NCBI RefSeq assembly: GCF_048544455.1 | Contig: NC_133526.1 | Span: 9,440,001-9,504,000, forward strand | Direction of reading: 5' to 3' | DNA length: 64,000 bases | From: Silene latifolia | Lineage: Eukaryota > Streptophyta > Magnoliopsida > Caryophyllales > Caryophyllaceae | In this document: positions 10,349 to 21,200 of the stretch, piece after piece | Numbering within the stretch: position 1 is the stretch's first letter | Layout of the letters: every line of letters begins with the position of its first letter | The notes under the pieces: model-generated | The model's database searches: none | Told to the model about the DNA's origin: nothing | What the model saw: only the letters and a program-made list of their open reading frames with translations | Made by a program: the position numbers and the translations under genes

Positions 10349-11675
10349 TGTAATACTCCGTATTTATAGTCTTGGGGGTACTCTATCGAGTAGCCCTTAC
10401 TCTGTCGAGTAAGGGCAAGTTGCGCAGATAAATAGTTTCTAACCTGTTGGGCACTCGATCGAGTAGTCAGCACTCGATCGAGTAGGGGGTACTCGATCGA
10501 GTACCTTGGGTACTCGATCGAGTGTCCGGTTTATCGGGGGAGTTTTCTCGGGTTTTGTTAATTACGCGATTAAGGGTATATAAACATATTCGGCATTGTT
10601 CTAAATCACTTTTTACAAAACCTAAAACCTGTTTAAGAGAGAAAGCAACTTGTCTTCTTCCTAATCGCGTTCTTGACAATTCCCGGAGTTCAGACGGTCG
10701 GTTTGCATCGTAGTTCGTGTCGTTGGATTCCTTGCGTCGAGGGTAAGCTTTTAATGTAATTTATATAATGATTTGTTAAGATTAGTGAAACCCTAATTTA
10801 GGAATTGGGGGTTTTTATGAATAGTAATTGAATAGTAGTATCTATGTGTTGTATGGTAGGAGGAGAGTTCATAGAAGAGGCGTTTTGAGACACCGTAGAT
10901 ACCGTCTGCGTGTTGTGCTTTCCGGGTAGGATTTCCTACTCGCATTAGTCCCATAATGGGATATTGGTGATGTCTTTGTAGTTAGTTGACGATATGATGA
11001 TTGTAATTGTGATTGTGATTGTGGTTGTGTTTGTTGATGGTTCTCGAGATGCGTTCTCGGCTGAGTGGGGTCACTTGCGGGAGTGATCTCACGCCCTAGT
11101 TTCGCCTTTCGTGGAACCCGCCACGAAAGGGGATGTGCACATTAATGGACGGGGTTATCGCTCGTACGATGAGCGGGGCTTAGGTGGGAACGGCTGCGGT
11201 CCCCCATCGGCGGGTCGTCCAAAGGACGATCGGTGATTGAGACGGTTGGTTGGTTGGTGTGTGTGTGTGTGTGATTCAAATTGTCTGTTTGTCTTATTAT
11301 CGTATCTATGTTGATTGTGTGATTAGTACTCGACTTTGGTGTTGTTTTGTAAACTGCGGTGATCCATTCGGGGATGGTGAGCGGATATTGAACAGGTATA
11401 GAGATGATATCGGGATAGTGGGATGGCCACGACATGACGATAGAGCCTTCCGTTGTAGTCTAGTTTTATTTACATTTCCGTTGAGCTCGCATAGCTTTGG
11501 AATAATGTATTATACTTTCAGTTTGGTTTCGAGGATTGTATTCATTCATTAAACTATTATAATAAATGTTGTTTCTGTTTTGTCTATTTGATTATCATAC
11601 CTCGGGCAACCGAGATGGTGATGTCTTCATACCTGAGTGGTCCTGGTAAGGCACTCGGAGTATGGGGGTGTTACA
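10349..11675. mobile_element. Solo LTR nested in the copia-like element
   Basis: A 1327-bp sequence starting TGTAATACTCCG and ending GGGTGTTACA, flanked by the perfect 5-bp duplication TACAT (10344-10348 and 11676-11680). No second LTR or internal region accompanies it, so it is a solo LTR left by recombination of a different, larger LTR family, probably gypsy-type by length. It contains at least four copies of the palindrome ACTCGATCGAGT near 10445-10520. It is younger than the host element it sits in. Confidence 0.85.
10447..10522. repeat. Cluster of ACTCGATCGAGT palindromes in the solo LTR
   Basis: Four perfect 12-bp palindromes ACTCGATCGAGT are spaced 20-30 bp apart, with two related TATCGAGTA / TGTCGAGTA half-copies just upstream. 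They lie near the start of the solo LTR and could be binding sites or RNA hairpins of that family. Confidence 0.8.
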
Positions 11676-14600
11676 TACATTCATATATGTGTGACACCTG
11701 ATAATTGTATTTACAATATAACCTTATGAGCTCAAAAAAAAAAAAAATGCTATCAAACATCCAACCGTCTTAAGCAATTCGGTCCATCAATCATACCAAC
11801 ATAGGATCAAAGCGGCCTTTGCTCCAGTTTGTCGTAGCAGGACCCTCAATGGTCACATATGTCAATATAACCAACGACATGAATCGAGCATGGGAGTGCA
11901 GCATGAAAATAGCATCCGAATGTGATCCCTATATGCATATTTTCAACTGGTCCACCTTAGTGAGATCAACCAAAATAACACAGAGTGAAACCGTAAACCT
12001 AAAACCTTATTTCTGCAGAACTTAATAACCGTAAACTTTAATGTGTCTAACATGACAAACTCCCACTTAAACTGAATTTCCTTAAAACCGAAACACCCAT
12101 TTGAGCAATTAGCTCAAGAAAGACCGTGAGTGCTAATTCCTTAGTAAGCGGATCCGCAAAATGGAGTTTGTATCAACATGTATAATTGACACCTTTTCAC
12201 TCTTGAATTGTTTCTTTAACAATACGTCATTTATATTGTTATTAGAAACTTTACAATTGTACATTTGTCGCAAAATAACTTAAATGGTCTTTCAATACCG
12301 TACTGAATTTGCAGCCACATGACAAATGTTCATAACCAACTAGGAGTCGAAATACCAAATGATCTCAACCTGAATCGATCTCCTATAAATAATGTTTTGT
12401 CCCAAATATAAATGACCAACAATATATTTGGCTGCCCTTAGTGGATCCAAGATCCTAATCCGTATTACCTTAATATCTGTCCAACAAACTTTAGATTGTA
12501 CGCAATATCTGAACGCATACAATCTAAATATATACCATAATACTTAAACACAAATATTTCCTAAGACACATGAGTTTAAGCATTAATGAATCTTTCTGAA
12601 TATTTTCCTTAGGGCATTTGAGACTAATTTGTCTCCTTAACTGAAAGGGTATTAACTAGAAATATTTACTTACTCCCACTGAATCTTGAGTATCTACAAT
12701 CATCTACCCATTCATCTAAAACAAATAAGATGACAACAAGGCAGATTTGTAATCTTTATGACGGAAAACCTTACTTGAGCTTTATTGGATGAATTCCCTT
12801 ATTGCAGAAATTCTACTTTGAATCTATTGAATCAAAGTTCTAGTTACTGCACGTCTGCACTGAATAGTTTCATCAATGTCACCATTGCAAAACAAACCTT
12901 TAACATTCATCCAATATAACCAAAAAACCGAATATGCCAAAAAGTCCTTATAGTCAATACCGACACGATGATCCTGATTGTCACATTACCTTTTACATCT
13001 TTCTTGGTAACAAATGAATATTTGAAACCAATATATTTCACAACTTTAGGTAATGGAACAAAGTCCAAATATCATCATTCATCAAATAACTTATTTTCTT
13101 TATGGCATCAATCCACTTATATGAGTTAGGACCTTCAATGGTTTGGCAAAAAGAGATTAAATCATCTTTACCATTCCATTATCTAACTCTTGCTGCAACT
13201 TGTTAGTCCGTCATTACATTGTTATTCCCTTTTAATCATATAGACCACAATGTAATTATCTATAATTGCATTAATCCTTATAAGTGGATCTTTTAATTGG
13301 TTCTTGAGATATTTGAGTTTGTTCTACCGAATTGATCTTGACGATCCTATATAGGGAGACTTAATAATTTCAATTACCTTTTCTCCCACTCAAACTCAAT
13401 ATTCTCAACGAACCCCATAATTTCCGTCTTAAATAACTTGATTGTGGGATCATTACCTTATTACCCTTAAACCTTAAGTACTATCCAACAAATTAGTCAT
13501 TAACATTCCTTAAGTCCAACTATTAACCTTATGGTTTTTAAACCTCAACCTTAATTAGTTAGACATACTAGATATGTAAATAATTTACACTATCATTAAA
13601 TAGTCAATGCTATTGTTAGAACTTTATCCAAAGATAGCTGCAATCTTAAGAACTTAGTACTAGAGTAATATGGAAAAGAGTATGAATTATCACACTCCTT
13701 ACCAGGCCTTAGGATCTTGTTTGCATGCATACCACACCATCCATATTAAGAATCCTCATATGGTGTAATAATATCAAATAAGAGATCGAACTCCTCTAGA
13801 AATTCTTTAAAAAATAACCTTGACGTTGTATCTTTAATAGTCATTTGACAAAGTATTAACACTTATGATAAAAGATGATATAATTATTTCTTTACTGAGT
13901 AAAATAACTCAGTCAAATATCACTGAAAACGTCAAGAACTTAAAACTTCTCACAAATGAGATTTAGATATCCATGCCTAAAATTCCGTCTACAAATTAAC
14001 ATAATAATTTAAACCATTAATACCTAAGTATAAAATGGTTCACCTTCCGTTTATATGTTAATAATGAGACACTAAAAAAAAAATTGGTATCTAATCTCCT
14101 TTTAACCCTTAAATATGAATATCCGAAGTAAAGGGGTCAACAATTTCATTTTGACACAAAACGTTAATTTCCTTTTTAATGTGTCATACCGAAGAGAAAT
14201 TGTAGTTTCATAATTCTTCTTTATATCCGTTGAACTTTAATGCAAGATTACTTGAAAGAGATTCCAATCTAAACTATATAAAGTTATCAAAAATGTTAGA
14301 TTGTCATTATTTGAATTGGGAAAACACAAAATTTATTTTTTTCAATGGACAATAAACCAAATTTGCCCATATAAAAAATATTTGAATTCCACCTAAGATG
14401 GTACTAAAAAGAATCTTCCAAATTCAAATAAAGGAATAAGTCATTAATGATAACTAAATTAGTTGGCTGTCTCAAACTCAGATGATGACTTGCCCCAAAT
14501 AGATGAATCTTTCATCATCACTTGGCTTGTCATATCTTAGTTATACTTGCATCAATATCCTTATGTGGGTGAAAAAACCAGATATCCCCACCAAACATGA

Positions 14601-15236
14601 TTGGATATAAAAAAAAACTTAACCTTACACAACCAGAATGAGAAGATTAACTTTACTGACACGCCAAGCGTTAAAAAATGTTTACTAGATTTTCCTTATG
14701 TGTCAAAACTCTTAACAAACTAACACTAAAAAGTCTAACCTTATGTTTGTTGTTATTTCTTTGAGTTTGACTTTTGCAGCTTCTTAATGAACTTCTTAAT
14801 TAACTGAATTAACTGAAAAATGCCCTTAAATATATCCTTAATATTGCCTTAGATAATCACTAAACAATGCATTTTGAATGCCCTACTCCATCCTCAAATC
14901 ACGTGAGTCCACACGATACTTTCCTTATGAGTAGCAATTATACATTCTTAAAGCAATGTTAAGATTATCGCGGCCCAAAATAAGTATTTACATTCTCTTA
15001 CCATTCATTTAATAAATGGTCTCATCCGAATTGAGAGTGTAACCGAATATAACAGATATAATGAGCATAAATGTCAATCGAATGAACAAAACAATATCCT
15101 TATATTTTGAATAAATTCAAATAATTAAAGTGTCTTTGCACAATTAATATTTAGTTGTTAAACATAAATATTAACTAGTTAAAGACACTACTTTTTAGTA
15201 ATTGTAATCAAATATTGACGATAAACTCACGTCGAA

Positions 15237-15735
15237 TACTAAGCCTTCCTTTGGGCCGACTTAATAATCACATGAAAATCCGAATAATCATCACATATTT
15301 ATTACCCTACGTGTATATAATTCTGCCAAATAATGGCCTTCCTTTGGGCCGACCATTATTCGCATGAATTACACACACTAAACTGAAAATTTGAATTTAT
15401 TCACCTTAACAAGCTGTATGGGCATAATCCTTATGAGTGTCATAAACATTACGACACTCCCTTAACTTGATTTTCAGATTCAAATATTGGCATTCCCATC
15501 AACACAAGACACCTAGCACAACATTAAGTTTAGTCTTTGGACATAAAATTAACTTGTAAGTGGTCATCTTGGTGTAGTGATCAAGTATTAACAATAAATT
15601 TCTGTCAAACATTAAGCCTTCCTTTGGGCCGACTTAATATTCACATGGAAACCTTACAATTGTTACATACTTACCACCACAAGCATGATTGAATTTCGGC
15701 CAAATAATAGCCTTCCTTTGGGCCGACCATTATCC
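15237..15735. repeat. Four stem-loop modules with the loop CCTTCCTTTGGGCCGA
   Basis: The 16-nt core CCTTCCTTTGGGCCGA occurs at about 15244, 15337, 15617 and 15710. Each copy is flanked by a short inverted repeat, but the stems differ: TAAG/CTTA, AATAATGG/CCATTATT, ATTAAG/CTTAAT and ATAATAG/CCATTAT. Types alternate A-B-A-B with a period near 374 bp. They lie in the interior of the copia-like element. Confidence 0.8.
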
Positions 15736-16221
15736 GCATGAAACTCAATCACACACTGTAGTCATAATATTCTAAATCATTCAACTTACACAATAGTGGT
15801 TACTTTGGCAACTTATTGTGTCGATCAAACAACCTAAAATATTAGACCCGTTATTATAAATCCGATTGGCCAATTATTAAATCTGAAAACACAAGTTTTT
15901 AATTGACAAGTGACTTAACCTTTAGTGATAATATACAAAACTATATTAAAATAGTTCTTTAGTCATATAAGTCTGTAAAACTGATAGACCATGCAAGTAT
16001 ATATCCTCAATTTTCACTTGTCATTAACTTAAGAAGACCGAATCATTATAAACCTTATCTCAAATTATCATGCTTAAGAACTTTGATCATAATCATAATC
16101 ATAATTGAATTTTGTTGACATACTATTTAATACCTTGTTCTAATTAGAACCCTTACATTATTTTAATCCTTAATAGCATATCATACCAAAACCGAAACTG
16201 TAAAGCATGATTTAGAAATAC

Positions 16222-17097
16222 CGGGAAAGTGGTGATTAACCCCCATAACTTTGTGCAATTGTGAAATTAACCCCCACAACTTTCAATTAGAGTGATTAGG
16301 CCCCATAACTTACATAATAAGTGAAATTAAACCCATTTATCAAAATCTCACGAGAAATTCAATTTATCATATCAAAAAAATAAAAATGGTTCTGTTTTTA
16401 TGAAAATACAAAAACAAATAGCATAAATTAGATAGAAAAAATAAAAAATACTTTACAAAAATCAAACAATTTATTATTTTTATACAAAGCACAAATTTTT
16501 CAACTTGTTTTTGCAATTTTTGTAAAAAAAAATTCAATTGCAAAATATTTTTTCAATTTTTTTTACATACGTATGTAATTCGGTATGATTTTTAGAAAAA
16601 AAAACAATTAACATTTTTTTGTGAATTTTTTTGAAATGTTGAAAAATAGAGTATTTTGAATATTGGTTTGCCCTTTTATTATATTGTTTATATTTTTTGT
16701 CATGAAAATCTTTTATTCCACTTTTGATTTTAACACAACTACCTAACAAAATACTTTGCAATTGAAATTTTTTTACAAAAAATGTAAAAAACGTTGAAAA
16801 ATATGTATTTTATATAAAAATAATAATTGTTTGATTATCGTAAATTAGTTTTAATTTTTTATCTAATTTATGCTTTTTTTTTAATTTATTTTTGTCAACT
16901 TTTATTTTGTATTTTTCATAAAAATATAACCATTTTTACTTTTTTGATATGATAAATTGAATTTATCGTGAGATTTTGATAAAGGGGTTTAATTTCACTT
17001 ATTAAGTAAGTTATGGGGCCAAATTACTCTAATTGAAAGTTATGGGGGTTAATTTCACAATTGCACAAAGTTATGGGGGTCAATCACCACTTCCCCG
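16222..17097. mobile_element. Foldback MITE, copy 1 (Mutator-like)
   Basis: An 876-bp element with inverted ends of about 150 bp: CGGGAAAGTGGTGATT at the left and AATCACCACTTCCCCG at the right, followed by the TTTGTGCAATTGTGAAATTA motif and its inverse. It is flanked by a perfect 11-bp duplication TTTAGAAATAC (16211-16221 and 17098-17108), which is in the MULE range. The AT-rich centre has no coding capacity. It is nested in the copia-like element, so it moved after that insertion. A second copy lies at 33353-34096. Confidence 0.88.
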
Positions 17098-17910
17098 TTT
17101 AGAAATACTATAACAAAATAATTATACAGTAAATATACAACCCCCAAAAAAAACCGTGGGAAAAGCCAACCAAACATGTGAATAAACCTTATTGTTAAAC
17201 AAAGATCAGTGGGTACTTAATTCACCAACCATGGACTCTAGTCTCTAAGACTCTAACCATGTATAACCAAAGTACTTTAGTGAAGACCAAACCTAAAGAA
17301 GGCATATATAATGATCATGTCTAACTCGTGTATAACTCCTTAAGCATCAAACCAAAAATCGTAAAACCATTATGATACCAAATAATGGCCTGCTGTATAA
17401 CAAATTACTTACCATATACATAGTGCACTAAATTTCCACATAAACTCATCACTAGCATGCCAAATTGTGAACTTTAACAGTCAACAGTGACACTTGAATC
17501 CCACATAAGATTCTGGGCCGATATCTTTAACACCTTGAGTACCATGTTATGCCCACAATTCCCAATTAAAAGGGTGCCTAATTGGTGCGATAATCCTTAA
17601 TTGATTATTAGGATTTGTCTTTAAACTAAATTCACAAACCCATAACCAAATATTGAATTAAACCAAACAGCACTATGAACTTTGAAATAAATTAATCATA
17701 ATGGCATAAAATAGGGTGATAGATTTAGTTAATCATGTGCTCCACATCAAACAAACTTTAATGCTAGTCAAAATATACGAGAAACACAAGAACAATCAAA
17801 ATCCAGAACACCCATAAAGGCAACTGTGAACGAATACTTTGCGTACTTGCGGCAGACTGAATTCAAGGAAAACATGAACCGTATCACACCCAAATAATTT
17901 AATATGAAGG

Positions 17911-17926
17911 TGGCTCTGATACCACT
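17911..17926 (-). other. Primer-binding site (tRNA-iMet type)
   Basis: On the minus strand AGTGGTATCAGAGCCA directly follows the right-hand LTR. TGGTATCAGAGC is the usual plant initiator-Met tRNA primer site and fixes the element's orientation. Confidence 0.85.
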
Positions 17927-18395
17927 TGTTAGATTTAATCCGAATTGAGACCATAAACTCCATACTAAATTATTCGGTATAAACTGTAGAGCGGAAGCGT
18001 ACCTGATTACATGACGAAAGGTTGGAATGAACCGTCTGAAGGGACGGTCTTCGGATTAGGTCTTCTAGTAGACACACATACCATGGGGATCTCTCTACTG
18101 ATGGGATGCGGGGAGATTAGGTTATTGTGTGCTACCAGGGACCATAACCCAGGTGACTTATATATAGTCTCCTTAGTCTAATGCGCTCATCATGCATTAG
18201 CAAACCTAATGGGTATCTACACTTAGATAAAAGACTGACCCATACTTTTTATGACGTAAATAAGCCCATATTTAATACACCGTAGTGGATCACTTTATAT
18301 TTGGGCTAACCTTAAATGATAGCGCATAAATACAATTATTACCGAATTAATAATTTGTCCATATATAATATTGTATTAGGCCCATATTTCTTACA
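17927..18395 (-). repeat. LTR (5' LTR of the copia-like element)
   Basis: 469-bp LTR, same length as the left copy and differing at about ten positions. It is followed by the target duplication AAATT and on its inner side adjoins the primer-binding site. Confidence 0.92.
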
Positions 18396-18400
18396 AAATT

Positions 18401-19062
18401 GACTCAATCGAAAATTTGTGAAAGTGTGAGATGATTACTGAGTAAATAAAAAAGACGCGCGACTCTCGTAGAAAGAAATAAAACTAAATAATAACATAAT
18501 ACAATTTCTTTTTTACAGTTGAAAATTAAAAGTCATCACACCTAATCAAACGATATAAACTCAACTAAAGTAGAAGTCGGTAGAAAATTGTGGGAAGGTT
18601 ATCTTCCTGGTTTTTGTGAGAACAATTGATTGGTCGGAATGTCATAAGTTAATCCTAATTTTGAGACTTTCAAAAAAAGAAAAATAGATGGGGTAAGTTA
18701 AATTCACGAGGACGGTGGTTGTTTTAGTTCTTATTATGGGGTCTGAAATGTCAAGTCACAATTTAGGGGTTTAGATTGATTATCTAAGTTTAAAGAACTA
18801 AAGTTAGTGGCGAATTTAAGGCCACGTTGGACAGGGTCTGATACTATGACCTAATTAATCATGAACTCATGATAGTTAATGTGGCTTAGTGGTTTGCAAG
18901 ACAACTTTTCTTCAAGGAGACTAGGGTGCACTCCTCCATTTGCCCTCATTTTATTTTTAATATTAAAATTTCATATGTAAGAGTTACTAATTTCGATTTT
19001 TGACACTCCTTAACATTTTACTCAAGCTCCGCTACTGATTAAAGTAAACTAAACGGATATAA
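18401..19062. other. Intergenic, no gene seen
   Basis: AT-rich sequence to the right of the LTR element. No convincing gene, RNA or repeat structure was found. Confidence 0.6.
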
Positions 19063-19067
19063 AAATT

Positions 19068-19226
19068 AATTACTCTTACTATAGATGGATATATCCGTTT
19101 AAAGTGAAAGACGGGTCAAATATGTTTAAAATGGTGGCATTTTTGGGTCCCACACCATGCAACTTGTTTTGCTTGTCTTATGCTTGAAGAACTATAGACG
19201 GATATCTCCCGTCTATAATGAGAATT
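19068..19226. mobile_element. MITE with AGACGG termini, copy 2
   Basis: About 160 bp. It begins TACTATAGATGGATATATCC and ends CCCGTCTATAATGAGAATTT, with ATAGACGGATATCTC inside; the ends are inverted relatives of each other. Same family as copies at 9583 and 21389. Confidence 0.65.
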
Positions 19227-19279
19227 TGTGTAAAAATTAAAATACTAAAGCAACGATCAACTAGAAATGATGTATCAAT

Positions 19280-19809
19280 ATCATATTCAATTAGGGCAAT
19301 CTCTCTCTCTCTAAAAAAAAAAACCCTCTCTAAAAACCTAGCCTCCATTATTATTCGGGGGCTTCCATCGATCATCCATCGATGGTAAGCCCCTCAAAAG
19401 CTTTCTTAAACAACTAATATAATGCAGATCTATCTTATTTTCAATAATAGTCTCCCTTTTGGTGAGATCTGTTGTTCCGTCCCTTCTTTCGGGGTTTTTC
19501 CATTTTTTCGTGGGATTGTTATCAATATAATAAGTTTTAATCGACGGGGAGATTATCAGATTTGTTTCGTGGATGAATACATCAAGACGGCTACACTGTT
19601 TCCCTCCATCAAGAAGGATGCAAAGACATCGATTATTCATAGATTCAAGAAATTTATGATTTTGGAGCGGCGCATCATTACGATATTTAGATAGTTATTT
19701 TGAATGTATTTTTTACGTTAGCAATCTTGATTTTCCTTTGTCTATTTGTTATCTTCATTGTAACCTACGCCTAGTTGATTATTAATGAGATGACAATTTC
19801 AAAAAAAAA
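19280..19809 (+). mobile_element. Internally deleted L1-type retroposon
   Basis: A 530-bp insertion bounded by a perfect 17-bp target duplication AGAAATGATGTATCAAT (19263-19279 and 19810-19826) and ending in poly(A). The (CT)n and AACCCTCTCT start resembles the 5' leader of plant L1 LINEs and the end TTAATGAGATGACAATTTC(A)n resembles their 3' tail, so both ends are present while the coding middle is missing. It has no significant ORF. A SINE-like derivative mobilised by an L1 is the simplest reading; a processed pseudogene of an unknown transcript is the alternative. Confidence 0.75.
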
Positions 19810-19826
19810 AGAAATGATGTATCAAT

Positions 19827-21060
19827 GAGAAGGAAACCTAAGGTTAGTCAGGTTCATATAAATGCTAAAGAGATCAATAAAGTCAGGATGTCAAGGCTAG
19901 GCTCCTATCTAGGCGATATTACGTCCTCTCGTTACTTATTAGACAACTCGAGCCCATCCTGCTTAATAGAGTTGTCCCATACGGGCCTTTATACGAGGTA
20001 TCGGGCAAGAAGAATGAGAGCTCGGTGGATGGGTCAGGCTAACCCGCACAAATGTCCAACTCTACCTGAAAATGCTTGTTAAAACAAAGATTGCAAGAGA
20101 GATAACCTGCCACTAACAGGTGGTGAAACAGCCTTGAAAACAGTAACCGAGAGACTCGGAGACACCCTAAATCTCGAATAAATTACGTTACTAAATTGTA
20201 ATATCTATACTCTTTCATGTATATGATTTACTTGGTCATGTACTTTCCCCCTCCTATTTCAACACCCTATTTTTCAATTTTGTTCTCACTTAAGTAACCC
20301 TTTCAATTTCAACAACCACCTAACAATCGCCAACACTACCCTGCCCCACCGCCCCCTCGCCAACCGACTCGCTCCCATTGTCAGCCAGACCCAACACTAT
20401 CGTTCCCACGGACCTCCGACTGCCGCCCCCCAACCCCACCTTACTGGCAACCAGACCCACCACCTTTCCCCCATGGACTTTTTCCTCATCCTACACCTAC
20501 CCACACAGACCCGTGCCACCACCCTCGCCTCCTGACCTATATGGCTACCTCGATCGCCGCCCTTTCCCTTCCTGCCACAACCCTTAACCTTATTTTTTTA
20601 ATAAACCTCAATTTCCTCAATTAATTAATCTATTTATATTGAAACAAATAAAATTAAAGTGTAATTAATAAAGTTAGAACAATTACTTGGTCAATATAAA
20701 TTAAGATTAGTAATTGAGTAATTTGATGAACATTTGATTATTTTTAAGAGGAAGAAAATTTGTATTTTGTTTTTTAAATACAAGGGAAGTACAGAGATGT
20801 ATAACAAAAAGTTAACGAAAGAGTAAAACTCGTAAATCAATTACGATTTACGAACTATAAAACCATCTCATACAAGAATTGAGGCTTCATAGACCCTATT
20901 CTTTTGGATTTAATTATTTAAGTTTAGTTTAACTCCATTCAATTTAGTTTAGTTCTTTTTAGTTAAATTCAATTTAACTTTATTGAGTTTAGTTAGATTT
21001 GTCAATTAATCCTCTCGTCACTTATTTTCGTTCCAAGAAAAAAAAACTATTTCGAAAATA
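19827..21060. other. Intergenic, no gene seen
   Basis: Sequence upstream of the MAP3K gene. It includes a C-rich low-complexity stretch at 20330-20590 and AT-rich DNA with repeated AGTTTAGTT-like motifs at 20925-21000. No reliable coding region was recognised. Confidence 0.6.
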
Positions 21061-21200
21061 AATAAAATAAACAACAATACCCCTCTCTCTTCGCAGAGTT
21101 CTCGTAATCCCGGCGGCGATCACCTCTCTCGTTGGACTCGCCGGGAAGTGACGTCATAGGCATCCGATTCCGCTTCTGACGTAAGGGATAAACGGTAACA
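21060..21200 (+). promoter_or_regulatory. Leader/promoter-proximal region of MAP3K-epsilon
   Basis: GC-richer DNA just before the kinase start codon. It holds a palindromic TGACGTCA (21149-21156), the consensus site for bZIP/TGA factors, and a second TGACG at 21178. Transcript start is not visible; part or all may be 5' UTR. Confidence 0.5.

Larger units (their letters stand above)
9856..18395 (-). mobile_element. Ty1/copia-like LTR retrotransposon, decayed, with nested insertions
   Basis: A fossil LTR element bounded by two 469-bp direct repeats and flanked by the perfect 5-bp target duplication AAATT (9851-9855 and 18396-18400). The primer-binding site next to the right LTR matches initiator tRNA-Met, so the element reads on the minus strand. 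The LTRs differ at about ten positions (about 2%), which suggests insertion on the order of a million years ago. No long reading frame remains inside; faint reverse-transcriptase-like similarity in the left-central part and the PBS type suggest copia. The interior is broken in many places and carries a solo LTR and a foldback MITE. It could alternatively be a non-autonomous derivative that was already defective when it moved. Confidence 0.85.

Noticed and set aside
11250-11552. Open frame of 100 codons in the solo LTR
   Set aside because: LTR sequence without coding function; contains a GT microsatellite and no domain.
20378-20587. Proline-rich open frame of 69 codons
   Set aside because: C-rich low-complexity DNA, no domain, no splice context; likely chance.
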